Assembly (NCBI RefSeq): GCF_051020975.1
Contig: NC_135046.1
Coordinates: forward strand, 4,898,001 to 4,962,000
Source: Osmia lignaria lignaria
Taxonomy: Eukaryota > Arthropoda > Insecta > Hymenoptera > Megachilidae
DNA length: 64,000 nucleotides
Direction: 5' to 3'
The position numbers and the translations under genes are program-made. Shown piece after piece: positions 24,586 through 37,600 of the stretch. Every line of letters starts with the position of its first letter. Position 1 is the first letter of the stretch. The notes under the pieces were generated by a model that had not been told where the DNA came from, made no database searches, and saw only the letters and a list, made by a program, of their open reading frames with translations.

Positions 24586-26611
24586 AATAACCGAATCCTT
24601 ATCGAGGATAATCCTATAAAGGATAGTTGTATATGCTAATTTATTCTGATTCCTTTCTTCAAAAAAAGTAGGTAACATTCAACCCCGGTTGTGTTCCAGT
24701 GTTAAGAGGTGGTAGCCTGGTTAATTTGTTCTGTACTTCTATTCAGTGCGTGAAATCGCTTTCACTTCATGCCACAGTAACATCGACGGGTAATTAGTTG
24801 CAAATTTCCGCGTATCGTTTCTCTCGCGAGCATTTCAACCAGGATTCAATGAACCTTACAGTCACGATTATTGCGTTAGTCACCGTTTATAATTCGATTC
24901 ACGGCTCGTACGGTTCAATAAAGGATATTGAAATCCTGCTAAAACCGATCTGTTACCATGCCGTTAAATTACCAGCGACTACGAGTCGCGGAAAGTTGCA
25001 ACGAAATCGCGAGAACGGGAACTATAATTTCGCTTGTACGATCTAAATATTGTCGAAAGGTTCTGAATAAAGATATTACGAAAGACGAGTAGTAGGGGGT
25101 TGCATAATGCCTTTAATTATCGGAGGATCATGTTCGCGACGAAAGACGTATAGATTCGTACGAGACGCTTGACCTACGACCTTTTGGAGAACATCAGCAA
25201 TCCGACTATCTTCCCACGTGAATCAAAGCCGCAGCAGCAGCATCTGCTTGCTTGGCAAAAACACCGGGCCCCCGTTACTTTTCCCGCATCCTCGAACACA
25301 GACGTCCCTGCTTAGACGTGAAAATTATATACCATTCGATCCGTGAGAGAACGCACTGGTATAAACATAGTTTCAGATTTTAATCATTCTTTGAATTTTT
25401 CATACCGGGTCACGGAAGGTCATCGATGACCCGCGCTGTGAATTCATCCTAGCCGGGTAATTTGAAATCCACTCTGAAGACAGAATAGAAATCCTGTAGC
25501 AACTCGAGTAAACTAAGGTCAAGTTTTAGAGAATTGATAATTAAGTATGTTAAATTTGTTATAAGACAATGAGATTTGAAGGTAACCGAAGTCAAGTTCA
25601 CGGGTAAACAAAGGTGCAACGACAGCTTGGAGCGAGGGAAGAGCTCTTGCCGACACGGTGGCCGGATACAGACGAGCACGCGCTGCGTATCCGTTTTCCG
25701 TACGAGCGGAAGTGACCTTTGGCTCATTAGAAAAAAGTTCCACGCACGCGTCGCGGTTCCCTACCGTCAAACTTTGTCGTGCGTGTACTGTAAGAATCAG
25801 AGTGAGTCCTTTTCTTCGCATCAACATTAGCGTTTCTCGATCGACGTATCGACGTGAAGACGGTTTCTGTATCACGGAAACCGCAACGTGCAAGATGGAA
25901 CGTGCTCGCGCGTTCTTGTTCCTTTTCGCGGCGAGGAGGTTCGATTAGTCGCGAAACGTTAATCACGAGCGATCTACTCTGATCTCATCTTCGAACGAGC
26001 TGATCTTTTTTTTCCCATCGTCGGCGCAAAGAACCGGATAACCTTGGAATGGACGCGCGAAATGAGCTTCGACAGGAATCGACCGCCTTCGATGCGACCG
26101 AGACTGGCCGTGATCGCGTTAATTGAAAGCGACAAGAAGGCTCGAGCTGAATTTTAGACACTGGACACCGATTTGCAGTCTCCGCTACGCGTCCTGTCCA
26201 GCTGATTGCGCTTCCAATACCGGACGACCTCGGGGATTCTACGTTTCGAATGCGCACCGCGAATCGATCGATCGCGATCGTTATTTTTCTCTCTCTTACC
26301 TTTCGAAAGAATCTATTAGCCGTTTAGCCGCGGTGCACGTGGCAGTCATTGTTAGCAGGTTGTGTCATCTCTGGGCTTGTCCAGAATGCCATTATTATCG
26401 CGCCGCGTATCGTTCGGCAGTATGTCTGTGCGCCGACTCGCAGCCGCCGCGCCGCGCCGCTAACAATGATAGCGAACAACTATTGCGAACCAGGAAACAA
26501 TAATGCTCGCCGATAATGACTATTGTCAAAGAGCAAACAATGATGCACGGTGACGGGCCAGGTTCGCAGAAACTTCCACGGAGAAACGATGCTGTGTAAC
26601 TGGCCGACGTT

Positions 26612-26882
26612 CATTGGCGTAACTGAAGTTATCGTCTGGATGGGCCAGTTTCCCTAAAATTATTCAAACTACCTATGTATCTATACGTTCAAGTGCCTAA
26701 TTACACGCGATTAGAAGATTATTGTATGTTTCGTATTTAGCTGCATTGCAAAGTGCATTTTGGTCTAGATACATTTATTTATATTGAATGACTCGACGAC
26801 CTAACAAATGTTTTTTATTTACTCCAATAATTTCAGGTGGAGGGGCCAAGGTAACCCTGGCCCCTACCTAGTTACGCCAATG
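26612..26882. mobile_element. Possible inverted-repeat element, about 270 bp
   Basis: CATTGGCGTAACT at the left end is matched by AGTTACGCCAATG at the right end, and a GGGCCAG-type block follows on the inside of each end. Beyond about 13 bp the ends are degenerate, and no target duplication is clear. It could be an old MITE. Confidence 0.4.
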
Positions 26883-27705
26883 CCGATGGCGTGGCCCATT
26901 GTAACAAGAACGAGACCGTAATGTCTACGGCAGGAAAGGAAAGATTTAAAGATTTACACATCTGTAGGCTGTGATGTGCTACGCTCTAACAGTCAGACAT
27001 TCTCTCGAAGCTGTTATTACACGGTTGCACGGGGCGCGTATAAATCTTCGGCTCTTTCAGAGAAGTTGTAGGAACAGAGACGATGTATCAGCGGGCAGGC
27101 ACGTTCTCGCGGGAAACAACTTTATCGTGGAAAGGAATGACGACGAAGGAAACGTAGCTACGTTGATCCGTTTGTCTCGTAAATCCAGCGTAGCGACTAC
27201 CGGTCAGGCTCATTACCGTCTCCGAAACCGTGGGTGGGTATTAGCGTTCGCAACGACTTGCTTGCCACTTGTGAAACACGCCAACGACGATTCTATTCGA
27301 CGGAAGACGTCGACACGGTTACGATCGAACCGATGGAAATCGTGAATCGAAGGTCTTCGCGAGGATCGACGACCGCGTGAGATTCCCTTCGAATCGGGAG
27401 CATCGTACTTTTAGGACCTTTCCTCCTATTTATACGCTGCGCGTTGCTCGAAGGTTTAATTCAATTAGTACACGCGTAATTACCACAGGTGATTACGATC
27501 GTTAGCTTGTTGCAAGGTCGAGCGACTTCGAAACGAAGTCGAAAGGAAAGATACAGAATAGGAATACTATTGCTGAAAATGGTACAGGTTTTTTAAAACC
27601 TGTCGTTTTACAAAGTAGAACCTTAATGATATACATATTCTCCAAGGTGTAATATTTTTAATTAAAATAACCTGAAAGACTTGGTCTTGCATGCAGATTG
27701 ATATA

Positions 27706-28447
27706 ACTAACAAGGGAAACTACCCAAGTGTTGCACTCACTTATTATTGAAACTTTGCCAGCTTGTAGAGCTCGTCGAGCTGAACACACCTATACTCCGT
27801 TTTGTGGGCAGACGACTAATTGTTTATAAGATATTAATAATTAAAGTTAGTTATTACTTACATTGAGAAGTATGACAGATTCACATATACAACTCGCAAT
27901 CTAGAGATCCACGGTTCAAATCCTTGATTCCCAACATTTTTTTTTTTTTTTTAATGATAATTTGTCTCTTTTTGAATAACTATTACATAAAAATTATCAT
28001 AAAGAAAAAAAAATTTTTTTGGGAACCAAGGATTTGAACCGAGGACCTTCAAGTTGTAAGTCACGGATCTGCTCCGTGGTTAAATATCTGACTCGTAATC
28101 TAAACGTTCTTGGTTCAAATCCCGGGTTACTGTTTTTTTTTTTTTTTTTTTTTTATAATGATAATTTTTTGGTAATAGTTATTCAAAAAGAGACGAATTA
28201 CCATTAGAAAAAAAAAATGTTGGGAATCAAGGATTTGAACCATGGGTCTCTAGATTGTGAGTTGTATGTGTGAGTCTGTCATACTTCTCAATGTAAGTAG
28301 TAACTAACTGTAATTGTTAATATCTTTTAAACAATTAGCCGTCTGCCCCCAAAAGAGGGTACAGGCGTGTTCAGCTCAACGAGCTCTACAAGCTGGCAAA
28401 GTTTCATTAATAAGTGAGTGTAACACTTGGGTAGTTCTCCTTGTAAG
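27706..28447. repeat. Near-complete 740-bp palindrome with tRNA-like segments
   Basis: The sequence from about 27706 to 28070 reads as the imperfect reverse complement of 28070 to 28447. The centre is CACGGATCTGCTCCGTG at 28062-28078. Each arm contains tRNA 3'-half-like stretches with the RNA polymerase III B-box consensus GGTTCAAATCC (near 27914, and inner copies near 28118 and, reversed, near 28030 and 28224), each next to a poly-T/poly-A tract. It looks like tRNA-derived SINE units joined head-to-head. It has no coding capacity; an RNA copy would fold into one long hairpin. Confidence 0.85.
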
Positions 28448-29813
28448 TAGGGAATAGAGTGAGTTTGGTTTTCTGACCCTATATCCCATCAGAAATGATC
28501 AAAATAAATATAAACAATTATTTCATATGTTTGAACATAATACAACGACATCTCACGTGACGCGAAGCAACAGTTTCAGAAAATTTGACAGTTGGCGGGG
28601 ATCCGGTCTCTCCTTTTCTCTCTTTCAATGCCAGTGCGGTGTCTGCCCACGTATACCGGGTGTCGCGTGGGTGTACGCTCGTGCTGGACGCGTGCACGTA
28701 GTGGGGATCCTCCGGTACTCCACTGGCTCGCATGGAATGGAAAGGAAAAGAGTGGTGTACCTACAGCTGTGCTGTAAACGCGATTATACATTTGGTCGCT
28801 GGCAAACCCATTCAGTGCTCCTTACGGCACGAAGGAACTTGGTTGCTGTCGTTGCTGTTGCATCGACGCCGGTTAACGGGCTTCTAACGGTGACGGTGAT
28901 CCTGGAACGAAATTAGATCAACGGAGAAGAGGAAATCACGATCGATCCCTGTAACAGCCTATAGTTTCGACAGGATCACGTGCGCGTGTCGAATAGTTTG
29001 TTTTCGATGTAAAATCCGAATTCGTGGACTTCCGGTACCCGAACGGTTCGTCAGTGAAAATTATTCCTGACAAGAATCTTGACTGTGCAGAAACTGGAGT
29101 TCGGCTGCTCGAAGAGGGTGCGCGCAGCTGTTCCGTCATCGGAAGCATTTGGGTGAGTTCGATTTAATGGATCGATACTTTGGAGAAAGGGTTACATGGT
29201 TCACCTTATAGATACTCCCCGTTCGATTCCACGAGTTGGTCAATATTAATACCGTACAGGGAGCCTTGGATGTTGATCAGTGTCCGCGTAAAAATAGAAT
29301 ATTTCCTGGCATGCTTGACGGTTCCCATCATCTCTTGCCATGGGATCGGTCTAGTTTACAAAGGATGGCTGTCACTAGTCGAAGGAAGCAGATCCGCTAA
29401 GTTCTCAACATAAATATGTATACACCGAGCGAGATCTTCGTTCCGCGATAAAGCAAGGAAAGCACGGAAGGGTTATTGAAGACACGCATGCAATTACGTT
29501 TCGCGTTCGGCACTCGGTGTTTATGTTGGCCGATTCACGGCCAATTAGTCTGAAATTGACAATGGAAAAGGTGAAAATCGGGAAGGGGAACGTTGCGCAA
29601 CCGAGCGAACGGTAACGTACGAGATGTAAATAATATATCGTGCACGGTGCGTGAAACGCAAAGCGTGAAGTTCTACGGAAAAACTGTTAAAACTTAACGA
29701 CAAAGGAAAACGCGAGGAGAAAGGGAAACGGATGCGCGTTCCCTCGAGTAATAATGTACGGTTCTGGCATTCTTTTAATGGAAAATGCATGAACTGTTTT
29801 TTTTTTGTTTCAG

Positions 29814-30015
29814 AGTTAACGAGATACTAGCTGCCCTCGTAGAGCAGTTTCCGTTATTAAAGTTCCACGATCAAGAAGGACGAGAAAAAGACGAAGTAGC
29901 GATCAGGTCGAGATATCAAAGATAGCCGAGTCAGAGGCTCGTTACAACAACGTGGTTATTCGTCGAGTATCGTCGACTATCTTCGTATTGTGCAACGTTG
30001 TCCACGCCGGAAACG
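29814..30015 (+). other. Candidate 5' UTR exon of the PDZ gene
   Basis: A polypyrimidine tract and acceptor (TTTTGTTTCAG) precede 29814, and a consensus donor GTACGT follows at 30016. The intervening 202 nt have no long open frame. Position and splice sites suit an untranslated exon joining the acceptor at 31578. Not proven without transcript data. Confidence 0.35.
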
Positions 30016-31599
30016 GTACGTAAATCGTAATAGTTTTCTCTTCTGTGTTTTACTCGAACGGACCAATCTATATGATTACCGGATAGCGCGGAACGGAAAC
30101 GGAGATGGAGTTTGTTCCGTCGATCGGTTTCCTTATCGATAAACAATTTCCTGAGACAGGAGTGTTGTTGGAAATCTCTTATGGTAAACGATAGACGGTG
30201 TGAGATTTTCAGGCTTACGCCAGTCGCCGTGACTAATTGATGAATAACCGGGCAAAAAGGATCGTAACAAGGTGGCGTGTACGGAATTGCGGATTCAACA
30301 AGTGGCGCGATTCGAACAGGAATCGAAGGAATAGGAGGTCGTTGTTGTTGCGTGACGTGAAACTTTGCGTTCTAACGACGAGTTAGAAGGGAGAAATGAC
30401 GATTTCTTTGCTGGTAACCGCAGGAATCGATGAGTTACGCCGTGTACGCGGCTCGTTACTTAACTCCCGAGTTATTCGCAGCATCTCGGCTCGATAGGAA
30501 ACCGCAGAAAACCGAGCGCGGTAACGCGTGTTATTTCGAATGCACTCGCACGAAGATGCGATATCTTTTGCAATCGAGTCGTGAGGCTAGTTTGGTAGCT
30601 TCCTTTTTCATCGAGGACCGCAGGATAGATACATCGTCGAGATCCGGGGAAAAATTTCAGTGGCCGTTGATTTCGTTCGACGACGATCGACTCGTCGAAA
30701 CTTGAAACAACTGTCGCGTCGGGATGATTGGTGGTGCGCGGTTCTTCGAGGCATAACTCGTTGCGTTACATAACGGATCGTTGAGCGAGCGAACGGAGAT
30801 ATTTGCAGCATAACAATTGCGAGTCGATCGACGTACGTTGTACATAGAGGGGACAAAGGAACTCGATCGATCCTAATCGAACGTACTGTAAGAACCGTTC
30901 CGTATGATTGATCTCGGCGTCCATTTACGGGCGCAGGGAACGTCAACTATCACCCCCGACATCCCATCTCGTTGTAATTAGAATGCACGAGTTAAGAGCG
31001 ATTAAAATATACCGGCTAGATACCGAGTTGGAAAGACGAGAGTGTCGTATTGGCGCGTGACACCTACATGTGGATGTTGTACGTGTCGCAAGATGGCCGG
31101 GTCACTGCCTACATGGTGACACCCACCGACTCCTGGGACACAGCCTTCGCCGCGAATAACCACTACTCTCTCGATTCTAATTTACGTCGATTAACAGTTA
31201 CCGGGGGCTTCTAACCGAGCAGAGGAAAGCCGCTTCGTGGAACGGGTCCCACGCCGACAGGAATAATATCTGGCCATCGATTTCCATTTGAATTAGTCGA
31301 TCGATTTAATGGCGACTTACCGTGTTCGAGGAGATTGCAGAATTCCTCGACGATAAAGTAACAACCATCGCTTCTTACTGCGATCGTTCACGCGAATCCA
31401 AGGAACTGAAGCGAATTCGAATAGGCTGATCTTTGGTCCCCCTTTTCGTCACGGGAAACGGGAAGACGGTATTCAAAGTGTTTTAGAAAATTCCTTCGTT
31501 GTAATTTTCTGGATGAGTTATTGTGGATACGTTATTTTTATCATGTACTAATTCCTATGGGAAATCTTTGTGTTACAGAACGGAGACACGTACGCGACG

Positions 31600-31620
31600 A
31601 TGATTTCTCATCGATCATAA
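31600..31620 (+). promoter_or_regulatory. Short upstream ORF in the PDZ gene leader
   Basis: An ATG at 31600 opens six codons followed by TAA at 31618-31620, ending 48 nt before the main start and inside the same exon. It could damp translation of the main frame. This is seen in sequence; the effect is inferred. Confidence 0.4.
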
Positions 31621-31668
31621 AAAGTGGAACGCCATAGTTGACGGTCGAATTAGAAGCGCAAAGTGAAG

Positions 31669-34600
31669 ATGGTGTACCGAGGCAGTTTGCAGACCGACGA
31701 TCCCAGGGATGCCCCCAAGTTGGTGAGGATATCTCCGCTGAGGAGCAGCAGACCGAACCATCCTGTGTCCACGTCTCGAGCAGCCTCCTCCATTAATGGT
31801 CCCGTGTATCACGGTCCGTTTGTGCCAGCGATCGACGTTCATCGAGCTAAAGTGATCGATGGAAGACGCTTGGCACGCGAGAGAGACATCGAGTCTATGG
31901 GGAAGGTGATCATGAGAACGACCGGCCTGAAAGTCGGTGCACCGAGGCTGCGGAACATCAGCCAGATCCGAGACACCGTGTTCGTCGATCCTGCTCTGAT
32001 ACCAATGGAGAAGATCGGTCGAGAGAGGGATCGACCGCGAACCATCGCCGTGGACAGTTCCGGTAGACCGCCCAGAGCACCGAGTACCATGTTGGCCGAT
32101 TTGAAGGACCTGGAGAGACTCAGGAACACTCCACCGGCTCAGAGGTGTCCTAGGACCGCGACGAAGCTCGAGGTCAGGTCTTCGACGTCCAACAAGAAGA
32201 CGGAGTTCTCCAACTCGGCGAAGATTCGCTCGGACATCATGAAGATCCAACAGATGTTTCAAACACCTGATAGCTCGCCCAGAACCATGGTAAGACGATC
32301 AAACGAGAGGAAACCGGAGAGGAGGAACGAACCCGAGAAGAAATCTGGAACGGAAATGAACAAAACGAGATTACTGGCTCAGAAGCTGTTGGAGGCGTCT
32401 CGAAGAGACCGGGAGTCGCTGAAGGATCGCTACAACAACCCAAGGAACATCCCTTCGAACAAACAAGCGACCAAGGACACGAACAGCAGGGTGTCCAGTA
32501 AAGCATCCTCGCGAAAGAACAGCGTGGACTCGAAGCAATCCGAGAAAGGAAAGAATCCGGCTGTGCAGGAGGAAGCACACCCACAGCCTCCTGTACGAAA
32601 GAGGAGGGAATCGAAGAACAGAAGTAAAAGTGACGCAAACGGAATTCTCAGCGACTCTGAAAAGGACGATAAGATCAGAGACACATCGAGGATCGTCGAA
32701 AATGTAGAAAAGAGCAGCGAATCGTTGTCTGATCAGATTGATTGCTCGAATTCCCTCGGTAAAACGGAAGATTCTAAAATCAAAACGAAAGAGTTGGACA
32801 GGCCAGATATTCTAGATGGACTGTTGAAAGAATCTGATCAACAATTGGCGGATTTGAAGTCTGATTTGAACGAGAGAGGAAGATCCAGGAGCCATTGGAG
32901 AGGATTTGTTCAATCGATGAGGCTGCACGATGTCGAGCTCCATTCGGATAGCGAGGATCAAAAGAAAGGTGGGTGAACTTTTAGGTTTTCAATATAAAAA
33001 ATTGTAAATATCAAAACTGTAATAGGTATTCAGTTAACTAATTACTTACACGAGGGTTAAATTTCATTTGCCCAACTTTAACCCTTGAACAGTAGAGCCT
33101 GAGTCAGTTGTAACCCAAATACAAGAATAGTTATTTAAAATTAAATGTATAATTTTTTAACAAAAGAGCTTCATATTCGGAAAATAATTTTTAGAGGAAC
33201 AGTAAAAATTTAGAAAATACAAATAATATGAAATATAAAATTAAACAAAAATTGCGGCTCTCTTCATGGTCCGCCGTTCGAGGGTTAAACGTTGTTCTGT
33301 CATTCGAAAATTAATCACGAAATATCGTGCCTCTGCCGAATCTTTCGCGTCACATTCATTCGCCAATCAGTTCCAATTGTTCCTCACCATTGTCCATAAA
33401 AGCCTTGCGTGAATTCACCCGTTATCAACGATAAGTGTGATTTATTGAAATTTCTGCCAGCCATTTCGATGACCCCTGCTGTTCGCAGATCCTTCGCTAA
33501 AGGGTGTGTTTCACGAATGGTCAGATTGGATTAGCAACGTTTGCCGGGGTGTTTAAAATTATACAACTGACGCTGGCCATTAATCCCTTAGCCGGAGGCA
33601 CCCCTATTTTTAGACATTCAGGGGCTCCCTTTCTCCTTCACGTTTGCTAGTGCAGGTCAGGGTAGTGTGTCCCTAACATATGTCCCAACATATGGATTCA
33701 GCTAGGAGGAACAGACAATTTGGCCTCTTCACTTTGTACCATGCTGGGTCGGAGAATAAACGAGAACGGTTTGGAGCTTTTCACACGATACTTTAGTTAA
33801 CGTAGGTAATTGGTGGAGTAGGCAGCCATTTATGTTTAAGAAATATTTGGTAGAGGATAGTCGAAGATGATTTAGATGAGTCAAATTCTTTACCTATTTC
33901 ATGATCGATCGTCATTATCAGTTAAGCAATTGTTGATACACTTTTTTCTATGAATCAATGAAATCAGATTACTTTTGATTAGACATCTGTAACGTTACTG
34001 GAACGCTGCCGCGAACGCGGTAGCGATTCTTTGGATATTCTCACGCCATGAATCTCCATGTAACTAATTTCTCTGCAACATACTTCGAAGCAGACCATTT
34101 ACCTTGATTCCGTGATGAAAGTTTGCTGGGCGGCAACCGAACGGGCACAGCTAGCACGTTTTTTCCTTTCGATGCACGGCAATTCTTATCTGCCAGTTAT
34201 CTACGTACATGTGGACCTATCTACGTACGATAGGTGTACGTAAACGTTTGCTCTCGACCCGGTATCCCGGCTCGAAAATGCTTTATCACGTTATAATTAC
34301 AGAAACCCTCGTAAAACTCGATGGGAATTCGAACAAATCGAACGTGAGACTGGCCTTTTAAGAGGGAAACGGAGAAATAACTTTTTCCTGTTCTCTTTAG
34401 TGCTTTATATTGGCTTGTTCGCGATAACGGTTGATATTAACCCTACACTGGTCGCGTCTATAAATGTAGCATAAGCAGTCCCGTAGACGATAAGGGTTAT
34501 CCCTTTTAAAATTAAAAAGAAAAAAAAAAGAAACCGAGACCATACGTCTCAAGCATATGGCCACTGTTCTCAGGATACACGTCGAAGGAATTATCTGATT

Positions 34601-37600
34601 TTATAGTGAAAAACATGCTAAGATTATACAACTAGAGAAATTTCTGAAATAGAACTGAATTGATTATATAAAGATTTACCTTGATGGTATCATTAAATTT
34701 CGCACGAACTTTCTGAACTACACATTAAAATATTTCCAGTACCATGATAGGTTGACTCGACGTTACGGTAACTTTCACAATACAATTTCGAGCTGTAATT
34801 TTACCGATTACCATCAAAATAGACATTTATCGTGCTTGATAATTAAGCTTCGTACCATATGCAATTGAATTTTTTTCATATTCCAACGAAATAACGGTAT
34901 TGAAATGTGCTGTATCGTAACAGACTTTCTTGAACGCATTCCCGTGAGAGAAAACTTTTATAAACAATGATTACACGCGTATGCATGCGTATCAAAACGA
35001 GCAAGCGAGTTTATTAAAAGTCCAATGACGCTCGATCGGTTCGATCACTAAGTACTTCGAGTAATTTTAACGTGGCAAATCTGTTGCGCACCGATGATGC
35101 AGCTTTTACATGCGCTAATCGCTGTACACCGTGGGGATTCATAAAAATGATTGCGCAAAATGCAGTGGTAATCGTTCAATGGGTCTTGCGTACATTTCGT
35201 CTTGCGTCAGAACCGCGAGGAACGGTTTAAACGATAAATATTTATGAATCATTCATCGATCCTTTCTTGTAATCGTTGCAATTTTTTTATTTTTCCCACC
35301 CCCGAGTTTTATCTACCTGTTTCTTCTGACCATTTTCATATTTGACTACTGTCACGTAATCAAACACTATAAAACGTTAATTACTAAGCATAAGATTAAT
35401 TAATTTTGACCGTGGTAGTCAAAATGATAATAATTTTCTATTTATTATAAAGAGAAACATTTTTATCGCAACGGCTATAAAAATTCCTCGATATTCGTCA
35501 CGATCATCAAAGTGTTAAGGAATTCAAAACGGACAAGCATATAGCCACGCAAAACAAATGGAACGCAAAAACCCTGCCCAGTGACCACCGGTGATCGTGC
35601 AAAGACTTATAAATTGTGTTCGATGATCGTCGAGCGGAAGAGCGCGGGTAAGCTTCGCGACACAATAGGCGTACGCGAGCTCGATAAGGATTCCAGGATC
35701 GATCGGGTGTGCAACGAGGATGCACCGTGGCGATGCACTGGAAATATCCAGGATTCCAAAGAGCACGAGGCGAACGCACGTGTCAGAGTACGGTGACGGC
35801 CCTTGCCCTTGAGTCTACGCCCTAATATTGATCTGCTGTCTTCCCTGCCCCTCCATGGTGGCCCATGGTGTGCGTACAATGAAACACACGTTTCCCCTTG
35901 CCCCTCCAGTAACCCGCAGACCCATCCTGCCCCCGTGGAGTCCAGCGTATGGGCCGATGCTGCTCTCCAGTGCGAACCTAGCTGTCAAACCGCTAACACT
36001 TTTCAACACGATTCAGCCGATCATCACGCTCCTCCATCAATATCCTCCCTCTTTTATTCTATCATCCCTTTTGTCACCCCATCCTCTTCCTTCTGCGGTT
36101 TCGCGGCCATCGTTCGATCCAAGTCTGAACCTATTTCTTTTTCTTCTTCTCTCTGTCGTTTTCCTACTTCATCCTCAGGGATATCGTGCGAGCTATCCTC
36201 TAACCAGCCGGGTTACACATTATCGAACTTGGTCGATACTCACGCGGCGTTACTCTTCGTCCCCGTTCCGTTTCGTGCCGTCGTCGTCGACGTGCCCGCT
36301 TGTCGGCCAGCGTCCTCCGGGCGTGCCAACAGTTGTTCAGTGCAGACGCGATCACGCGGACGGATGCACGCGCAAGCTCCTTACCTACGGACATGGTACT
36401 CTGCGACGTCTGCGACAACAAAGGTGAGAGAAATTCTCTTCTTCGATCAAAATTCCATCCCGCGATCTCCTTAACCTTTCGCTTGAGAAGTGAAATTTGA
36501 CGAGTTTATGTAAGCTTACAAGCGGAGCACCGCTTATGAAGTTTCGATCTTTAAGTCAGCGAATTTTTTATCGTCTTACATTACGTTGATATTAAATTTA
36601 ATAATCTTGGGTCGAATAATCATTTCATGTGGGTTTGAAATCTAAGAGAGCGAAGAGAAATTCTAGTTGTACATTGCTCGGTTCGTAAGTTGAAACGAGC
36701 AATCGATACTAATCGATAAGCTTTTTACCCGTATCGTCCTGTCACGAGAGTATATTTACAGCGCATCGGTGTTCGGCGAAAGACATGCGCCTCCTGATCG
36801 GAAAGGTGAGAGAAATCCGTGGTAAATGTCTGACATTTTCACCCTGGCACATCGAACACCGTTTACTCGTTTCGCAGAAGGTCTTCTGTCAAATTTCGTT
36901 CGTTCGCGTGATCGAACGGTAAAGGATTGCTGGCAAGAATTAGAGCGTCGGTTATGATGTCAAACGCTTTACAAGCCGCGCCGCGTGCTCTGCAAATTAA
37001 CCACTTAGTAAAGGTCTATTTGATGCGGAGTAATTTAATTTTGCACGGTGAATTGAAATGAAAAAAAAGAAAAAGAAATACAGTGACCGAAATTTTTGTT
37101 CACTATGATTGCTTCCAAAATTTTATTTGCAAGGAGAAATTGTTTAATTTGGATGCTTTTGTTTCATATGAAAATCTCCATGTATGCTATTTTGATACGT
37201 GAAACGTCTTTGACGATTGCAGCACCCGGTGATCATTCACAGCGAACGACCATAATCGTGCGTAATAGCGAAAGGGTTAAACGGCAAAGATTTCATCGAC
37301 TGCTCGAAGATGCATGTTCGAGCTATTGTACACCATGGGCGTGCCGTAAATTCCGTTCCGAGAAGAGTCCGATTAAAACGGCAGACTAAGCGGCTCTGGA
37401 GATTACGAGGACTCGGCTCGGTGTAAACAAGCCTCGTTATGCACTTAATTACGAGCACTCGAACCGTACCAGTGTACGTACGTGCACCCGTAAATTCACG
37501 TTCGTGTGCAGTTGACTCGACCAGCCGTGCTCCATTATTTCGGAAAATTTTCTCACGCCCAGCTTCGAGTTTCGGTGGTTGACTTATTGCCAGGAGGGAA

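Larger units (their letters stand above)
24586..31578. other. Long non-coding stretch between receptors and PDZ gene
   Basis: Seven kilobases without a recognised protein gene. It holds a degenerate inverted-repeat element (26612-26882), the tRNA-like palindrome (27706-28447), and candidate 5' UTR exons of the downstream PDZ gene (such as 29814-30015). An open frame at 24849-25046 starts with a signal-peptide-like sequence (MNLTVTIIALVTVYNSIHGS) and could be another receptor first-exon relic, but no partner exon was found. Confidence 0.5.

Noticed and set aside
28019..28207. 62-codon frame in the tRNA-like palindrome
   Set aside because: It is made of tRNA-like and poly-T sequence, with a run of Phe; not a gene.
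27888..28263. Intact tRNA genes in the palindrome
   Set aside because: Only 3'-half-like segments with a B box are seen. The acceptor stem and D-arm cannot be formed, so they are tRNA-derived repeats, not working tRNA genes.
31068..31214. 48-codon frame starting MWMLYVSQDGRVTAYMVTPT
   Set aside because: It reads fairly protein-like but has no homology I recognise and no splice or promoter context; kept out of the gene list as probable chance in 5' flanking DNA.
31615..32262. 215-codon minus-strand frame
   Set aside because: It lies wholly opposite the first coding exon of the PDZ gene and has no family signal.
35803..36474. Long overlapping plus-strand frames of about 200 codons
   Set aside because: Two frames are open at once in a pyrimidine-rich CpG region, which points to low stop-codon density instead of coding. 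Only the short spliced reading from 36393 was kept, at low confidence.
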